A stretch of 64,000 nucleotides of DNA from Haliclystus octoradiatus (taxonomy: Eukaryota; Cnidaria; Staurozoa; Stauromedusae; Haliclystidae), in contig OU744446.1 of NCBI GenBank assembly GCA_916610825.1, positions 17,480,538-17,544,537 on the forward strand. The letters are read 5' to 3'. The notes below the pieces were generated by a model. The model did not search any database. It saw nothing but the letters and a program-made list of their open reading frames with translations, and had not been told where the DNA came from. Positions 1 to 31,460 of the stretch are shown here, piece after piece (the first letter of the stretch is position 1; each line of letters starts with the position of its first letter). The position numbers and the translations under genes were made by a program.

Positions 1-42
1 AATATAATAAAACTGGGGGAGATAAACTAAAATCCTAATAAT

Positions 43-114
43 GATCCCCTGTGAAACAGTTCATGAAATGTTCAAGAAAAAAATTTATGAAAATTGGGCC
101 ATTTAGCGTTCATT
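43..114. repeat. Truncated TTCATGAAC-family MITE
   Basis: Begins cccctgtgaaacagttcatgaaatg and runs to gggccatttagcgttcatt. It matches the left half of the complete palindromic copy at 11767-11866 (same order of the CCCTG end, CAGTTCA block and ccatttaacgttcat block). It is cut off at 115 by the hairpin-ended repeat, which therefore inserted later. Confidence 0.55.
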
Positions 115-306
115 AAAGGGTTACTGCACGGCAGCCGTGTTTGAGTTCTCTGATACCAACACGCGGGATGTTGGGTGACACGAGAAAGCATCAGAAAAAC
201 AAGAGCCCGTAGGGCGAGTGTTTTTCAGCTTTCGAGTGTCTCCCAACATCCCAAGTGTTGGTATGAGAGAACCCAAACACAAGGCTGCCGTGCAGTAACC
301 CTTTTG
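115..306. repeat. Foldback hairpin end of an interspersed repeat (copy 1)
   Basis: The left arm starts aaagggttactgcacggcag and the right arm ends with its near-perfect complement, so almost the whole ~190 bp folds into one hairpin. The same hairpin recurs at 43495-43687. Homology between the two copies continues past the hairpin for about 390 bp, so this is the palindromic end of a longer element and not a stand-alone MITE. No transposase is visible. Confidence 0.8.
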
Positions 307-695
307 TGAAATGAAACATATTTTTACTATATTTAAACGAATTTAACATGAATGATTTGACTGATTAGATCAATTTTCTCCTATAAATGTTCATGTCTTT
401 GTCATATTTTGCCTTTCTTCGAATCACAGATCCAGAGTTCTACTTTCGAAACACTTTCGATTCTTTCGAACGCTATGATTTTGATCTGTCTTGTTTTTCA
501 TTTCTGCCCTTTCAAAAGTTTTTGCCGGTTTTGTAGGGCATTTTTGTCTCGGAATAGCCACCATAACCAAACAAATGACGCAAAGAAGAAGAATGCCTTG
601 AATTATAATACTGTACTCTTAAATATATATCATCAACGGTGTTAATAATGCAATTTTTATTTGCAATTATTTAGAAATTTTGGATGTTTTTTGTC
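307..695. repeat. Body of the hairpin-ended repeat (copy 1)
   Basis: This stretch aligns by eye, base for base over long runs, with 43688-44080 (for example the shared ctataaatnttcatgtctt, ggaatagcca and caattatttagaaattttg segments). A 78-codon frame crosses it, but the second copy does not keep that frame, so I treat it as non-coding. The right boundary is approximate. Confidence 0.65.
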
Positions 696-2246
696 TCATG
701 TTATCTAAGTTGTTTTGGCTTGCGTGATCCAAACACGGGAGTAAGCCAATCAAATTACTAGAACAGCATTCGAAAATCTTTCGAGTTTTACAAAAACTGT
801 TCATGAACTGTTTATAAGGTAATCATGAACAGATTGAAAATCAACAACTTTCTTTATAATAAACATAAACAAATTAGGTAGTTTGTTTGATTTGTTATCT
901 ATTGAGTTAAACAACACAAAGTGAAATACATTTTCAAATTTGGAGCTTATACAAAGGGGATTTTGATTTGTTTTGTTGTTCATGATGTTGCATTTTGTTG
1001 ACTTTGGATTCCCTGTTATACAAACAGTAACATAATTATTTTCCTTTCAAACGCTAAAAAAGTTCATTGCTTTAGTTTGATGTTATATGTTCAATTAATT
1101 CACACGGCAAAGTGCAACTGTTTATATGTTACATCGCAACCAAAATACTTTCTCATTGTTAAAAAATTACTATAAAGTTGGTATTTGATAATAAAAACAA
1201 AAGATTGTTGTAAACGACACGTTATAAACAATTTGTATTACTTTACTGGGAGCAGAATGTGTGACGTTATAATAGATAACCCGTTATAAAGAGTGACGAT
1301 ATAACAGATAATTACAAAGAGAAACCTTACTGAAATATGCCGGGAATAATAAATTTGTACGCTATAAACAATAATCAGTTACAAAAAGTGATGTTACAAA
1401 CAGTTTCTTCTGTATTCGGCTTTGCACATTGTATAAATCACTTCATTAAACTTTCAGACGTATTCATGAACAGTATATTAAAATTTCATGAGCAGTTCAT
1501 GAAAATAAAATGCGTACATGGAATTGAGCGTAAAAACATACAAGGTGTGAATATCATTAACAACTCTAAAATTAAAACTTAAAAAATTAAAAATCGATGA
1601 AAAGTCAAATGCCTGGGTCTCCCAAAGAAATTTTGCCAAACAATAACATTTAACTGAGAAATCGGAAAAATCATCTTTACTGTTGCAGGACACACATGAG
1701 TGATACATGATTCGGACACAAGCTAGAGAGGATAAGAAAAATCTAATATAAGTCTAACCCTAGTTTTCAGATCAAATAATCCATAAAAATATAAAGTGAA
1801 AGTACAGGTCATCCCAACATAACCAGGGTCCGACAAAATGTTCAGGCTTCTGGAATCCTAGAGGCATTTCAACATTTTCTTCTACATTTATTTGTTGATG
1901 TTTGATCAATAAATAAATCAATAAATACATCAATTTTTTCTGAATTTGCTTTATCCTTCCCGAAGCTATGATTCCAGAATTCCTACTTTTGTCGGACTTT
2001 GAACTTAACAACCAAAACTAGTAATTAAGCATCGCATACAACGGCAATTTTTGTCTATTTTGTCTGTAATTTTTTAAGTAATAAAATTGATCTGTAGTTC
2101 AAAGCTGGTGTGATTGAATTACGTTGAATTAATTTGTTAATCCAAGTGTGAAAGTAATATCAATAATAATAATTGCACAAAATATTTGGTGGAGGGAATA
2201 TATTAGCTAAATTGTCTCATAATGTTTGATGATAACTCAAGTTTAC
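696..2246. other. WASHC5 intron 12 (runs off the left edge), no coding seen
   Basis: No exon resembling the next part of strumpellin could be found on the minus strand here, so the intron after exon 12 is at least 2.2 kb and continues beyond the window. It carries scattered TTCATGAAC motifs (for example near 800 and 1465-1500) and the GTCCGACAAAA foldback at 1825-2000. Short frames in this stretch look like chance frames. Confidence 0.6.
1825..2000. repeat. Small foldback element with GTCCGACAAAA ends
   Basis: The left end reads agggtccgacaaaatg and the right end cttttgtcggacttt, giving inverted termini around a ~175 bp AT-rich core with a partly symmetrical ggaatcctag/attccagaattcc pair inside. 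A third, one-ended relative (cagggtccgacaagac ... ggaatcctag) lies at about 19945-19990. It looks like a MITE; no clear target duplication was found. Confidence 0.5.
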
Positions 2247-22305
<20,059 letters not shown>

Positions 22306-22342
22306 CTTTGAGCGACGGGAATGGGAATGGGATTGCTCTTGA

Positions 22343-22350
22343 TGACGTCA
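22343..22350. promoter_or_regulatory. CRE-like palindrome TGACGTCA upstream of WASHC5
   Basis: A perfect 8-bp cAMP-response/ATF element 38 bp from the WASHC5 start codon, close to two GGGAATGGGA-like blocks (22317-22331). Such elements are common in TATA-less housekeeping promoters. No TATA box is evident. Function is inferred from position only. Confidence 0.45.
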
Positions 22351-22427
22351 TACTATTACCCTAAGATATTGAAATTATTAGTGGTGTAGAGTCCAGTACT
22401 GAACACTGTGTGATCTGTCAGATCACT

Positions 22428-22612
22428 AAATAGCAAAAATAATTAAACAATTGACTAAGCTGACTATCACTGTATAATACAAAGAGTCAACTTTGGAGGA
22501 GAACATGAGACACAATACGCATTGAAACAATGTACAATTAGTCAAGACATCTTAATTATTTCCTTCAAAAAATTTAATTCATTTCACATCAATTGAGTCG
22601 ATTGAACTGTAT
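22428..22612. repeat. Dispersed repeat, copy 2 (upstream of WASHC5)
   Basis: Direct-orientation partner of 3953-4136, sharing aggagaacatgagacacaat and ttcacatcaattgagtcgat. It begins ~120 bp upstream of the WASHC5 start and could overlap its promoter. Confidence 0.7.
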
Positions 22613-23387
22613 AGAGAACGGCATATTAAAGGCATATAATAGACCAAAGCGCTTTGCAGGCTCAAAGTTGAAAAGTGAATGCAATTTTTCAAGCTACAAA
22701 TAGCGGTATAAATCAATCCGCCGATCAATTTTATGCTTTTAACGTAGATATTTTTTCTTCACGATAACGAAGATCATCAAGGACCCATCAAGCAGTTTCT
22801 TGCTTTTAAAAATTGAATTAAAATTTACAATAATTTTACAGTTTAAGACGATTAAATTTTTTCCTAGATTCATCGCTGGATCGTTGGTTTTTAAAATGTA
22901 GAACTATATTTACAATATTTACATTTTAATCAGGCAAAGGTCTAACGCTAAGATTATTACTTGTCACTTTGATTAAAATAGAATTAAAAAGATGAGACGC
23001 CATGGGTACTTAAGTTTGTTAAAAATATAAAAAAGTTCTTTGCATTCCGTTTTAAAATGATCTTCCGATGAATATATTCGGTGGGCTCTGTAGCGTACGA
23101 TAATAATTAATACTTGATTGCTGAATCATTCTTTAATTTTAATGTTAAAACGTTTGAGGTTGGCCACTGTCACGGAGAGGATGACTGGTACCGATTATGT
23201 AGATAACATTTGGTTGCAGAGCCTCTATAACAGGACAAACCTTACTTATTGATGGTCGATAGCTGCTGAAGAGAGTTAATTTACAAACAAACAGGAGATT
23301 TATACAATAGGAGATTTACAATAGGTTTACAGGAAGTTTACAATATTACAATTACAATAGATAATGATGTACGCTACAGCTCTGTGC
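22613..23387. other. Intergenic, nothing recognised
   Basis: AT-rich DNA with no supported coding or repeat feature. Part of it may belong to the 3' region of the Penelope-like remnant to its right. Confidence 0.4.
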
Positions 23388-23700
23388 AGCAATTTCTTGT
23401 TTTCCTCCAATTTCAAATGTAAAACTCAAGGATGGATGCGCATCATTTAAATCTGAAATAACAATTCTCGGCTTCTCGTTTATTATTAACAATCGCCAGA
23501 GTGTCATCAACATAATGCCAAAAATGTTCTAGTAGCATGTTCTCTTCTGCTAATTTCTTTTCTAAAGCACATAAAAGCATTAGCCAATAACGGTCATAGA
23601 GGTGATCCCATGGCAAAACCGTCTATTTGCTCGTAAAGAGGACCATTAAATTGGAAAAGTTATTTTGACAAGAAAAAACAACTCATTTAAGTTCATTCTT
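23388..23700 (-). pseudogene. Penelope-like reverse transcriptase fragment
   Basis: On minus, GPLYEQIDGFAMGSPL (around 23660-23600) is the RT block typical of Penelope-like elements. It is followed in a shifted frame by FWHYVDDTLAIV, with the catalytic YVDD, and then by SDLNDAHPSLSFTFEIGG, the next conserved block. Two frameshifts and a stop break it. No GIY-YIG endonuclease could be found downstream, so it is a partial dead copy. Confidence 0.75.
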
Positions 23701-23748
23701 TAGTTTCTTTTCATTCATAAAATCAAAGTATTGTTGTCAAAACGTCTA

Positions 23749-24010
23749 CTAAAAAGTATCTACAAAAAATGAATTTCCAAACATTTTCGCTGCATCTCCC
23801 TGGAGGGTGAGGCTTCGACCTTCATTGTCGTCAGAGTCATCTATATACAAGCCATGTATATAGAAGGCTCTGATCGTCGTCATCTCTGGACCAAGGTAGC
23901 AGTATCGCGTTCCAGGCGAAAAAGCTGGCAACGCCCTTTTCCTTCGGGCGGTAAACCTTGCAATCCCTCCCCTCAATTTGAAACCTTAGTTTCGGCCTTG
24001 CATAAAACCT
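23749..24010 (-). other. GC-richer open stretch of unknown origin
   Basis: A 75-codon minus frame (RGGIARFTARRKRALPAFSP ... DDSDDNEGRSL) stands out as GC-rich against its surroundings and runs into the Penelope-like remnant. I do not recognise the protein. It may be another part of that element or an unrelated repeat. Confidence 0.25.
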
Positions 24011-24114
24011 CTATCGCCACTACAGTATAAGAACATTAACAACCGCGTCTCTTTGTTCCAGCCACTATGGTACGTCATCATGGATTAAGGAAAAAATTGG
24101 ATAGGCTTCCATCA

Positions 24115-24498
24115 TTAATACAACTTATTTTTACATGGTTTAACCCTTGCGCGTTTTAGATCAGCATATATTATATTAGCTAGGTTATTGCAATTTACAT
24201 TATCCATGTAATCGACAACACAAACTACAGTGAATGAAGGATCCAACAAGTTGTGTTCTCTATTACAACTAATTTGTTCCTCATTTCTTGGCCTTCTTAT
24301 GTCATAGGGGGAGTACTTCCATATAGGAGATATACGGGCATGTGCCATTATTTTGGGGTATCGTTTTGGCACCATGCTGGCAATTTTGAAATTCTGCTGC
24401 AAAATTTCCGGCTTCAAGCTGTGAAAACCGGAAATATTCCAGCTGTTAGGTACCCGGACGCCTTCTGTGAGGCGCCAAAATGCCAGGAAGTGACACAT
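24115..24498 (-). other. Unrecognised 127-codon open frame
   Basis: The longest open frame in the window's left half that I could not assign. It starts MCHFLAFWRLTEGVRVPNSW and ends KRARVKPCKNKLY. No signal peptide, membrane segment or known motif. A 90-codon plus frame overlaps it, so the open length may be a composition effect. It could be a repeat. Confidence 0.2.
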
Positions 24499-24559
24499 TT
24501 TTGCAGTTTTGGCATATGGTTTTGAGCAAAACCTTCAATCTTAGGGTACTAATGGGATT

Positions 24560-25294
24560 TTCAAAATGGCACCCCCTGTACAAAAGGAAATTGAAGTACC
24601 CCCTGGGTCTAAAGTAGTAGGTAATATTTACTTGTGCTTACCTATTTGAATTTTAGACTTTTCAATGAAAAAAGCATCTGCACACGCATGTCAACCCTGC
24701 ATTTTTTCATAATAGTTTCTACCTTATATATACTTATTTCCCACTACAGTATATCATAATTTCGTAATCATAATCATAATATATCATAATATCACAATTC
24801 GATATCAGTTTTGTTGTAGAGTAATACCTTGGTGGAATTTTCTATCAGAAAAACTTGTAACCTCAGCCAGTTTTTCTACCTTTAAAAGGGGTCTAATTAT
24901 AAAGCAATGTAATGTAATACAAACAATGATTTTGCATTCTTAAATTTATATTAATTTTTATTAACATTAATTGTAACTAGGCTGCATTTTAGTGAGAGAT
25001 CATATTATGTGACTCTCCTTTGTTTTGCCTGTCAATGTTAACTAAATAAATGACTATGAAATGAAAATATTAATGGTGTGCTTAAAAGTGCTTTAACTGA
25101 ATAAAGATATTTATAACTTTAGATACATTTATCCAAATTCAATTTTTATAATAATAATTATTGACTTCCAATTTATTCAATATACAATTAATGATTTCAC
25201 AATATTAATGATATATAGATGCACCGACAACGGGTACAGAATTATATACTACATAATGTAATATATGTGATTTTACATTGTCGTGTTTCTGTAA
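24560..25294. other. Intergenic, nothing recognised
   Basis: AT-rich DNA downstream of the first cystatin-like gene with short AATCATAAT-type repeats around 24755-24800; no coding signal. Confidence 0.4.
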
Positions 25295-25300
25295 TTTATT
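25295..25300 (-). promoter_or_regulatory. Poly(A) signal AATAAA of cystatin-like A
   Basis: A canonical AATAAA on the minus strand 39 nt past the stop codon. Confidence 0.55.
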
Positions 25301-25338
25301 TGTGTTATATCTATGTAGTTCTCTAATCAACATTATAT

Positions 25339-25594
25339 TTAACTAATTGTTGCACGCGGTGTGCAAGTTGTCCCCACAATGTATGGCATATCACCTCTTG
25401 TTGTTCTCAATGCATAAACATTACAATCCATTGATACAGCTCCGTGTGCTGTAGAAGCGGGACACTTTGCGGGATCAAATGCTGAATTGGTGTTTAAACA
25501 GACAGATTCTGTTACTACGATCACCATATTGTATTCTGTTTCACTTCTTGATTTGACTTTTCTAGTTGCTGACACACGTTGCGTGACAACAAAG
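25339..25594 (-). CDS. Cystatin-like A, exon 2
   Basis: 256 nt: the beta-sheet half of the domain with four cysteines, ending TPRATIS and TAA. The acceptor is TATACAG. Confidence 0.75.
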
Positions 25595-26388
25595 CTGTAT
25601 ACAAAGGAGAAAGGAGATTTTATTTAAGAATACATCGTATATATGTAATGCACTTCATTAATTCAAAAAGAATAACATCCCATTTTTCATAAAATATTAA
25701 ATTGTCCTCGTATATACTGTAGAATGAATGAAAAAATTATTGACTTATCATTATAGAAATAAAAATATTGCAGTACTTATACTGTATGCAGTTGTTGTTT
25801 CATCATCAACATTTTAATAATTGACGGACGAATACAGGGAATTCCTAATAATGCTGCACGCATCACCCTATATTTAGCCATGATCAGCAGGGAAATCATC
25901 ATGATCTAATCATATAGATATTTCTACAATATTGCTATTCAGTTATATATATATAAGTTCAGTATAGTCACCATGCAATGCAGAACTAAATTAGACTTAT
26001 CGAAAATTGAAGCTTTTCTTATAATTATCTTCCTTCAAGCAGTGTTTCTACAGGATGGCGTTGACAACACATGTATACGCAACATTCAACTTGGAGCTTT
26101 TTATGGACAGGAAAGTTCAAAACGAAACCTTTCATGCTAATGTAAACATTTGAAATGTTACTATCTTGTACAACAACAGAAAGGCTGATACACATGCTTT
26201 AAAAGTTAATCATACCTGTTGGAATAGGTATTTCTGTGATTGAAATTGATCTCTCCCATCGACCAGTCCAAAGCAGCGTTGAATTTGGCATCATTTGCCA
26301 TTTCTTTGTTAGTCAACGGTACATGCTGAGGAGAAGCCAACACAATAGCAAACAAGAAAGATACTAAAATTGTGATCAAATGCAGCAT
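25339..26388 (-). CDS. Cystatin-like secreted protein A (two exons)
   Basis: Exons 26388-26216 and 25594-25339 encode 142 residues. A signal peptide (MLHLITILVSFLFAIVLA) is followed by NDAKFNAALDWSMGEIN, which aligns with the ALDFAVGEYN helix of type-2 cystatins. Exon 2 has EYNMVIVVTESVC, CPAS, MDCNVYAL and DMPYIVGTTC, giving the four cysteines and strand order of the family. The usual QxVxG loop is replaced by a KSRSET stretch, the N-terminal Gly is Lys, and the PW loop is MPY. Cystatins normally inhibit papain-type proteases; here that activity is doubtful. The 621-bp intron is phase 2 with GT/AG ends. The start at 26388 was preferred over upstream ATGs because it opens a clean signal peptide. 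Confidence 0.75.
26216..26388 (-). CDS. Cystatin-like A, exon 1
   Basis: 173 nt: signal peptide plus the conserved N-terminal helix. Donor GTATGA after AACAG, phase 2. The exon is exactly as long as exon 1 of the paralogue at 41920-42092. Confidence 0.75.
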
Positions 26389-26486
26389 AATGATGAAGAG
26401 ATTAGAGTAAAATAATACAAATGATTTATGTGAGATTAAGAGCAAAAACGATATTGTGTGTTATGATCATGAAGTAACTTGGGCTA

Positions 26487-26497
26487 CGCTTTTATGG
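26487..26497 (-). promoter_or_regulatory. TATA-like box CCATAAAAGCG of cystatin-like A
   Basis: About 100 bp upstream of the start codon. It shares ATAAAAGCG with the TATA box at the same position before the paralogue (42181-42192), which supports both as core promoters. Confidence 0.5.
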
Positions 26498-26499
26498 AG

Positions 26500-27248
26500 G
26501 ATACAGTTATTTATTTAAGCAATCATGATGCAGGCAGAATCAATGTAACACCAGAAAAAGGCAGCTAAGTCAACATTGATGTTTTTATTTGCATCACCAT
26601 TTACGAAATCATGTAAATATCAATAATTAATGCGTTACAAGAGATTGCCTCAACAAATACATTTCAAATAAGTGACAACTGATGAAATTCGTATTTACTA
26701 ATGGCACGCACAATATAAATCTCCTTGGAACTAAAATAGATTTTATGAATTGTTATAACAAGAAATAACCATGGGCTTGGTTTGTAAATGATGTTCTAAT
26801 CATGGTAAAGAATCTACAACGTAATTGCAAATTTACTAATCGCTAGAATGTCAATAAATATTTTTCCTTTTCTATTATAAATGTAAGGCACATCAAGCAA
26901 TCTTGTGAGGGAGTATCAGCGATCATTTTAGTCAGCTTTTAAGAGGTTTGAAGGTAATAACTGTGAGTCAAAATCATTTTCCAGACCTGGCGTAGTTTAA
27001 CAAAATATTCAGATCGATTCTTAAAATTCATTGTTCCATTCTGATGCTGATTTCCAGGTGGATAAAAGCATATAGATATAGTCAATCTTAACGTATAATA
27101 GAAAGACGTTTCAAACGTATGTACCCTAATAACCCTTTCAATTATCTATCAAATGTTCAAGAGTAGGATCATTCGAATCACTGTGTTATGATCTGTATTT
27201 TTATTTGGCTTCCTATTTCATTTTCGTTTTGTACTTTTCATATCGAAA
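26500..27248. other. Intergenic upstream of cystatin-like A, nothing recognised
   Basis: AT-rich sequence with no supported coding or repeat feature. Confidence 0.4.
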
Positions 27249-27300
27249 CAAAATGTATCTTTTCATTTTGCGGCAAAATGTATCTTTTTATTTTGCGGCA
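27249..27300. repeat. Two-copy 25-bp tandem repeat
   Basis: The unit aaaatgtatcttttyattttgcggc (given in part) occurs twice in a row, followed by a partial third (atttgcggc). It explains the overlapping short frames here. Confidence 0.7.
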
Positions 27301-27309
27301 TTTGCGGCT

Positions 27310-28925
27310 TTGCGTCCTTGCTGCTATTGTTTGCGAGATATCTCCCCGTGGATCTCCCCAATCAATCATGACCGCTCAGTGAAATCACACATGCTCTTTC
27401 CAACCGCACAGCCTTTTATTTGAAGCTGCTCGTTCAGCTTTTGGTATTTTACACGCACGAAGATGGAGAAGCTATTGAATGATTCAAATGCATGATTTAT
27501 TTGACCACTTCACTAGCTTGAATGCTTTAATGGGGTTTTATTTTATTGTGATAGGGTTTAATTTACCAACCTGAATTGAACATAATAAATTGAAACGGGG
27601 ATTGATCTAATTCATAGCTTGAAACTGTAAAGTGCCGAGATACAATTTGAAAGTTTTTCAAGAAATTAAGAGATTGAAGTCAACTAAATGAATTACAAAT
27701 ATTTTCAAAGTATGGATGTGTTTCTTATTAAAATAAAACCTTGCATTTCAACAGTCTCCATTCTGCTGCCTGTCACAATGTTCTGTATTTGATTAAAGAC
27801 GATTATAGTAAAACAACGCTGTTCTGCTATACCTTTTGTTCTGTCATGCTCTGTTATGTTATGATGTGTTGAATCTCCCAATGAATTCCTCGAGAATTAT
27901 TTAAATAATAATGATCTCCTCCCATCTAACTCGACCCACATTAAACCTAGCAACGCGGGTAGCTCATTGCTAGTAGAAGATATATCTTCTATGATAAAAG
28001 TAATAAAAGTAACAAATAGCATCAATATATATGTTCTAATACTATTTACATTGTATCGGGCCCGCTATATGCTTGGATGTGAAGTTTATTCTGTTTGATA
28101 TATTATTAGATTTCATCAAAGATGAACATATCGAGCTTTTATATGAAATTCTGTATTAAATATTGGCTGCCGAAATTTATCATTATCTATTTATAGCATT
28201 AGCATAATTATTGCAAATATTGGTTGAATTTAACTATTATTAACATCGAAACAGAGTTACCTTGTATCTCAATCCGCATGGGACCTTGTATGATAGGAAT
28301 CTGAATACATTAGTAAATTAGTTATTACTTAATGATTTAGAAATGTAATTATATGAATAGCTGAAAAGTATTGTCTATTTTGGTAAACGATCACGGCATG
28401 CATTTATTGACACAGTTGCATCATTCATATAAATGTAAACATAAACAAAGGATTTCATGATCATTATCATAACCTAAACAAGCCCACATGATCAATATAA
28501 GAGGAAAAACGAAGGATTTACAAAGCAATCAAACTAGGAAACTTTAGACGGTGGTGAAGGGAAGGCAAAAATCATTCATTAGGCATTGAAAATCCAAGTC
28601 ATGTTTTACTGACTGTTAGAATACTTTTAGAAGAATCACGGAGAAACCTTTCACGTATAAATATCAATTTCTTTATTCATTCCTCCTCTGGCTACAAAGT
28701 CAAAATATAACTTTGAAAAAATGGATAAATAATGATGTGAAGTTGTCCACACTTGCGTAGGGATATTGCTCAATGATAAATATAAGAGCTTTAATAAATA
28801 ATTAATATGAGTCAAAAAGAGACATTATACGGTTCTCCCTACTATGGGTTTCACGCCATACGACAATCATCAGGTAAGTATAGATTTTATTATCTACACT
28901 ACACAGCCAAGAGGAAAAGAAAAAA
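27310..28925. other. Intergenic, nothing recognised
   Basis: AT-rich DNA between the first cystatin-like gene and the BEL element; the small open frames overlap on opposite strands and look random. Confidence 0.4.
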
Positions 28926-28976
28926 GAAATACAACACAACACAACACAGCACAACACAGCACAAACACAAAACCAT
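28926..28976. repeat. ACAAC microsatellite
   Basis: acaacacaacacaacacagc and following acaac/acagc units, a degenerate pentanucleotide array that creates a Thr/Gln-rich plus frame and a Cys/Val-rich minus frame. Confidence 0.8.
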
Positions 28977-29426
28977 AAACACAAGCTACACAAAATATTC
29001 AACACGAACAATGTAAAGGTCAGCTGTAGCTGTATGGAAACGTTGACTTCATCTTAAAAATGTACAAGAAGAAGATAGTCAACACTGATGGAAATATACA
29101 GTCTAAACAATGAAACCGCAGAAAAAAGACCGATGCTTATCAGAAAACATCATCAAAACATCAAACATCAATAATCGTTTACAAGGCCACCGTTACCACG
29201 CCCGTCGATTTAGAATGCCGCACATAAATAGGCATAACAGAAAGAAGTTTCAATAGGGATAATATAAATTTAGCACTGAACTTTAACACAAACTTTAATC
29301 TTAATTGTTAATTAGAAAAGTTTTACATTATTAGTTACAGTAAAATATCCTACTAAACAAAACATTGAAACTCATTAGTAAATGTAGACACAAAAATAAA
29401 TTTTACCTCAAAGACTTACAGGTAAT

Positions 29427-29732
29427 TGTTGTAAGCTACGCTTCTAAATCCAAAAAAACATCAGCGTCGTTCATTTCATATAATCTAATCAAAACCATTT
29501 GAATCTTGAACGACTACATACTGTCCTTAACGCAATTATCAACACAAACTTTGCTATATGAGCACATCCGTTAGGAAGTTACATTTCTAAGATATCTAAA
29601 TAATTCTAAGAAACTATACGATTGAAACCAAATCGCTTTGGTGGGGACGACTTCCGTCCAATTCTTGTTAGCTCATTATTGAAATTGTTCACAATGTTCT
29701 CCTTTTAACTTTCTGGATTAAGATCCGCAACA
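29427..29732 (-). repeat. BEL element 3' LTR
   Basis: 306 bp starting tgttgtaagctacgcttcta and ending agatccgcaaca in plus orientation; partner of 35617-35923. Confidence 0.93.
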
Positions 29733-29935
29733 TCATCCCCCCCTTGAGAGGTCACTCTCAAGTCATTGGATGGATGGTAAGAACTTCTCAAATAGGCGCA
29801 ATTTCTGAACTGGCCGATTCAGTTCCCCCTTCGATGCCTGCATCGTACTGTTCGGATTAAACCATCATTTCCACGCATTACATGTTGAACACGACCCATA
29901 GGCCACGTAGAGCGCCGTGTGTTATCCTCTGCTAT

Positions 29936-30442
29936 TCAACAAACATCGTTGACTTCCAATTCCGGTGTTTTCTTTTGCCATTTGCTTCGACGTCGTAGAT
30001 TTCGTAAGTATTCTAGAGACCATTTTTTCCAAACGTGAGTAAGTAGCGTCTGCAAATACTTGAATGTCTTCGAAAGAGTAACATCTTTATTAACATATTC
30101 GGGAAGGGTCCCAAGAGGTCGTCCCAAAGCCAAATGAGCAGGGGTAATTGGTAAAACATCTCTACAATCTATACCTTGATCCGTTAATGGCCTCTGATTC
30201 ACTGCTGATTCAATATTGGTCAAAACAGTATACATTTCACAATAGTTCAATAGAGCCTTAGAAAGAACTTTTCTCAGAGGTGGCTTTAGCGACCTATTCA
30301 ACCGTTCCCAAAATCCGCCACGAAATGGGCTACGTACAGTAATAAATTCCCATTTGATACCATGACTCAAATAAAATCGTTCAATCAACATGGAATCAAG
30401 GTTTTTCCAGAGATTTGCTTCAAATTTCATGTTACTAGCCAC
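29936..30442 (-). pseudogene. BEL integrase C-terminal part
   Basis: FITVRSPFRGGFWERLNRSL contains the catalytic Glu of the BEL integrase. LTNIESAVNQRPLT and TPAHLALGRPLGTLPE follow, then the WSLEYLRNLRRRSKW block. Frameshifted relative to part 1 near 30440. Confidence 0.88.
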
Positions 30443-31454
30443 ACGGGCTGCTTTTTGAAAGGTTTTTGCATTGTCACTATAACTACTAAATCACATAGTC
30501 CTCTCCTTTTTGTCATCCGACGGTAGGCTGCAAGACATTCCTCTGTTTCCATATTATTTGTTAATTCTAAATGGATCATCCGGCTGAGAGCACAGGTGAA
30601 TATGGAAATGTAACATTTAGTAATAACTGTCCCAGTTCGTATGTATAATGGGCCTGTGAAGTCCAAACCAACTTTCGAAATTGCAGGAGCAGGCTGAACT
30701 CTTAGTGTTGGAAAATCTCCCATTTTCTGCTCCAAAGGTGATGTACTTGAATGTTTACATACTAGACATTGATGGATGGTTTTGATCAACTGCCTTCTGC
30801 CATGAATAATCCGAAATTTGGTCCGAATATTACACAAAGTAGTCTCAATAGGTGAATGATGTCTTTTAAGATGATACCTCATAATGAGTTTGTCAACGAT
30901 GATATTGTTACTTGGTAAATTAATCTGATGTTTGATTTCCTCTGGAGGTGAATTTCTCAATCGACCCCCAACAACCATCAATTTTTTATTTTCACAAAAC
31001 ATAGGATCGAGAGACATTAAAGCACTGTCGCCATTTAACTGTTTACAATCTTGCAATAGTTTGTATTCGGTAGGAAAATGAGCCTTTGGACACACCGCAG
31101 TAAATATAATTCACTTACATTTAGATCTTCAATAGTCAATTTTCCATCAATAGTTCTTGGGACCATCTTCCTCCATTCCAAAATATGACCAATAATGCGA
31201 ACCAGTTTATCATAACGTTCAAATTTGTTGAATAAATGCTCAGATTCTACGAATGATACAACTATATGACGTTTCGTTTTTGCTTCAATTTCAACGTCTG
31301 GTAAACTTAAATTACTTTCCATCACAGAGCAAGACCAATCTTCCTTTGATAACTGAAGCCATTCAGGCCCATGCCAGTACAATTTACTGTTCTTCAAACT
31401 TGATACTTCCATTCCACGTGATAGACAGTCAGCAGGGTTATCGCAACTCTTCAC
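30427..31454 (-). pseudogene. BEL integrase N-terminal and core, part 1
   Basis: Two overlapping minus frames: CDNPADCLSRGMEVSSL, then HLKRHHSPIETTLCNIRTKF and the HHCC zinc domain ending CLVCKHSS, then VGLDFTGPLYIR with the first catalytic Asp. Frameshift near 31090. Confidence 0.85.
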
Positions 31455-31460
31455 ATGATG

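Noticed and set aside
1337-1708. Short overlapping frames on both strands as possible WASHC5 exon 13
   Set aside because: Neither shows the strumpellin block expected after TRVEKN, and no suitable acceptor precedes them.
27188-27423. Two overlapping plus frames with hydrophobic N-termini
   Set aside because: They arise from a two-copy tandem repeat and have no homologous blocks or splice context.
28802-29016. Overlapping frames rich in Cys/Val (minus) and Thr/Gln (plus)
   Set aside because: Both are readings of the ACAAC microsatellite.
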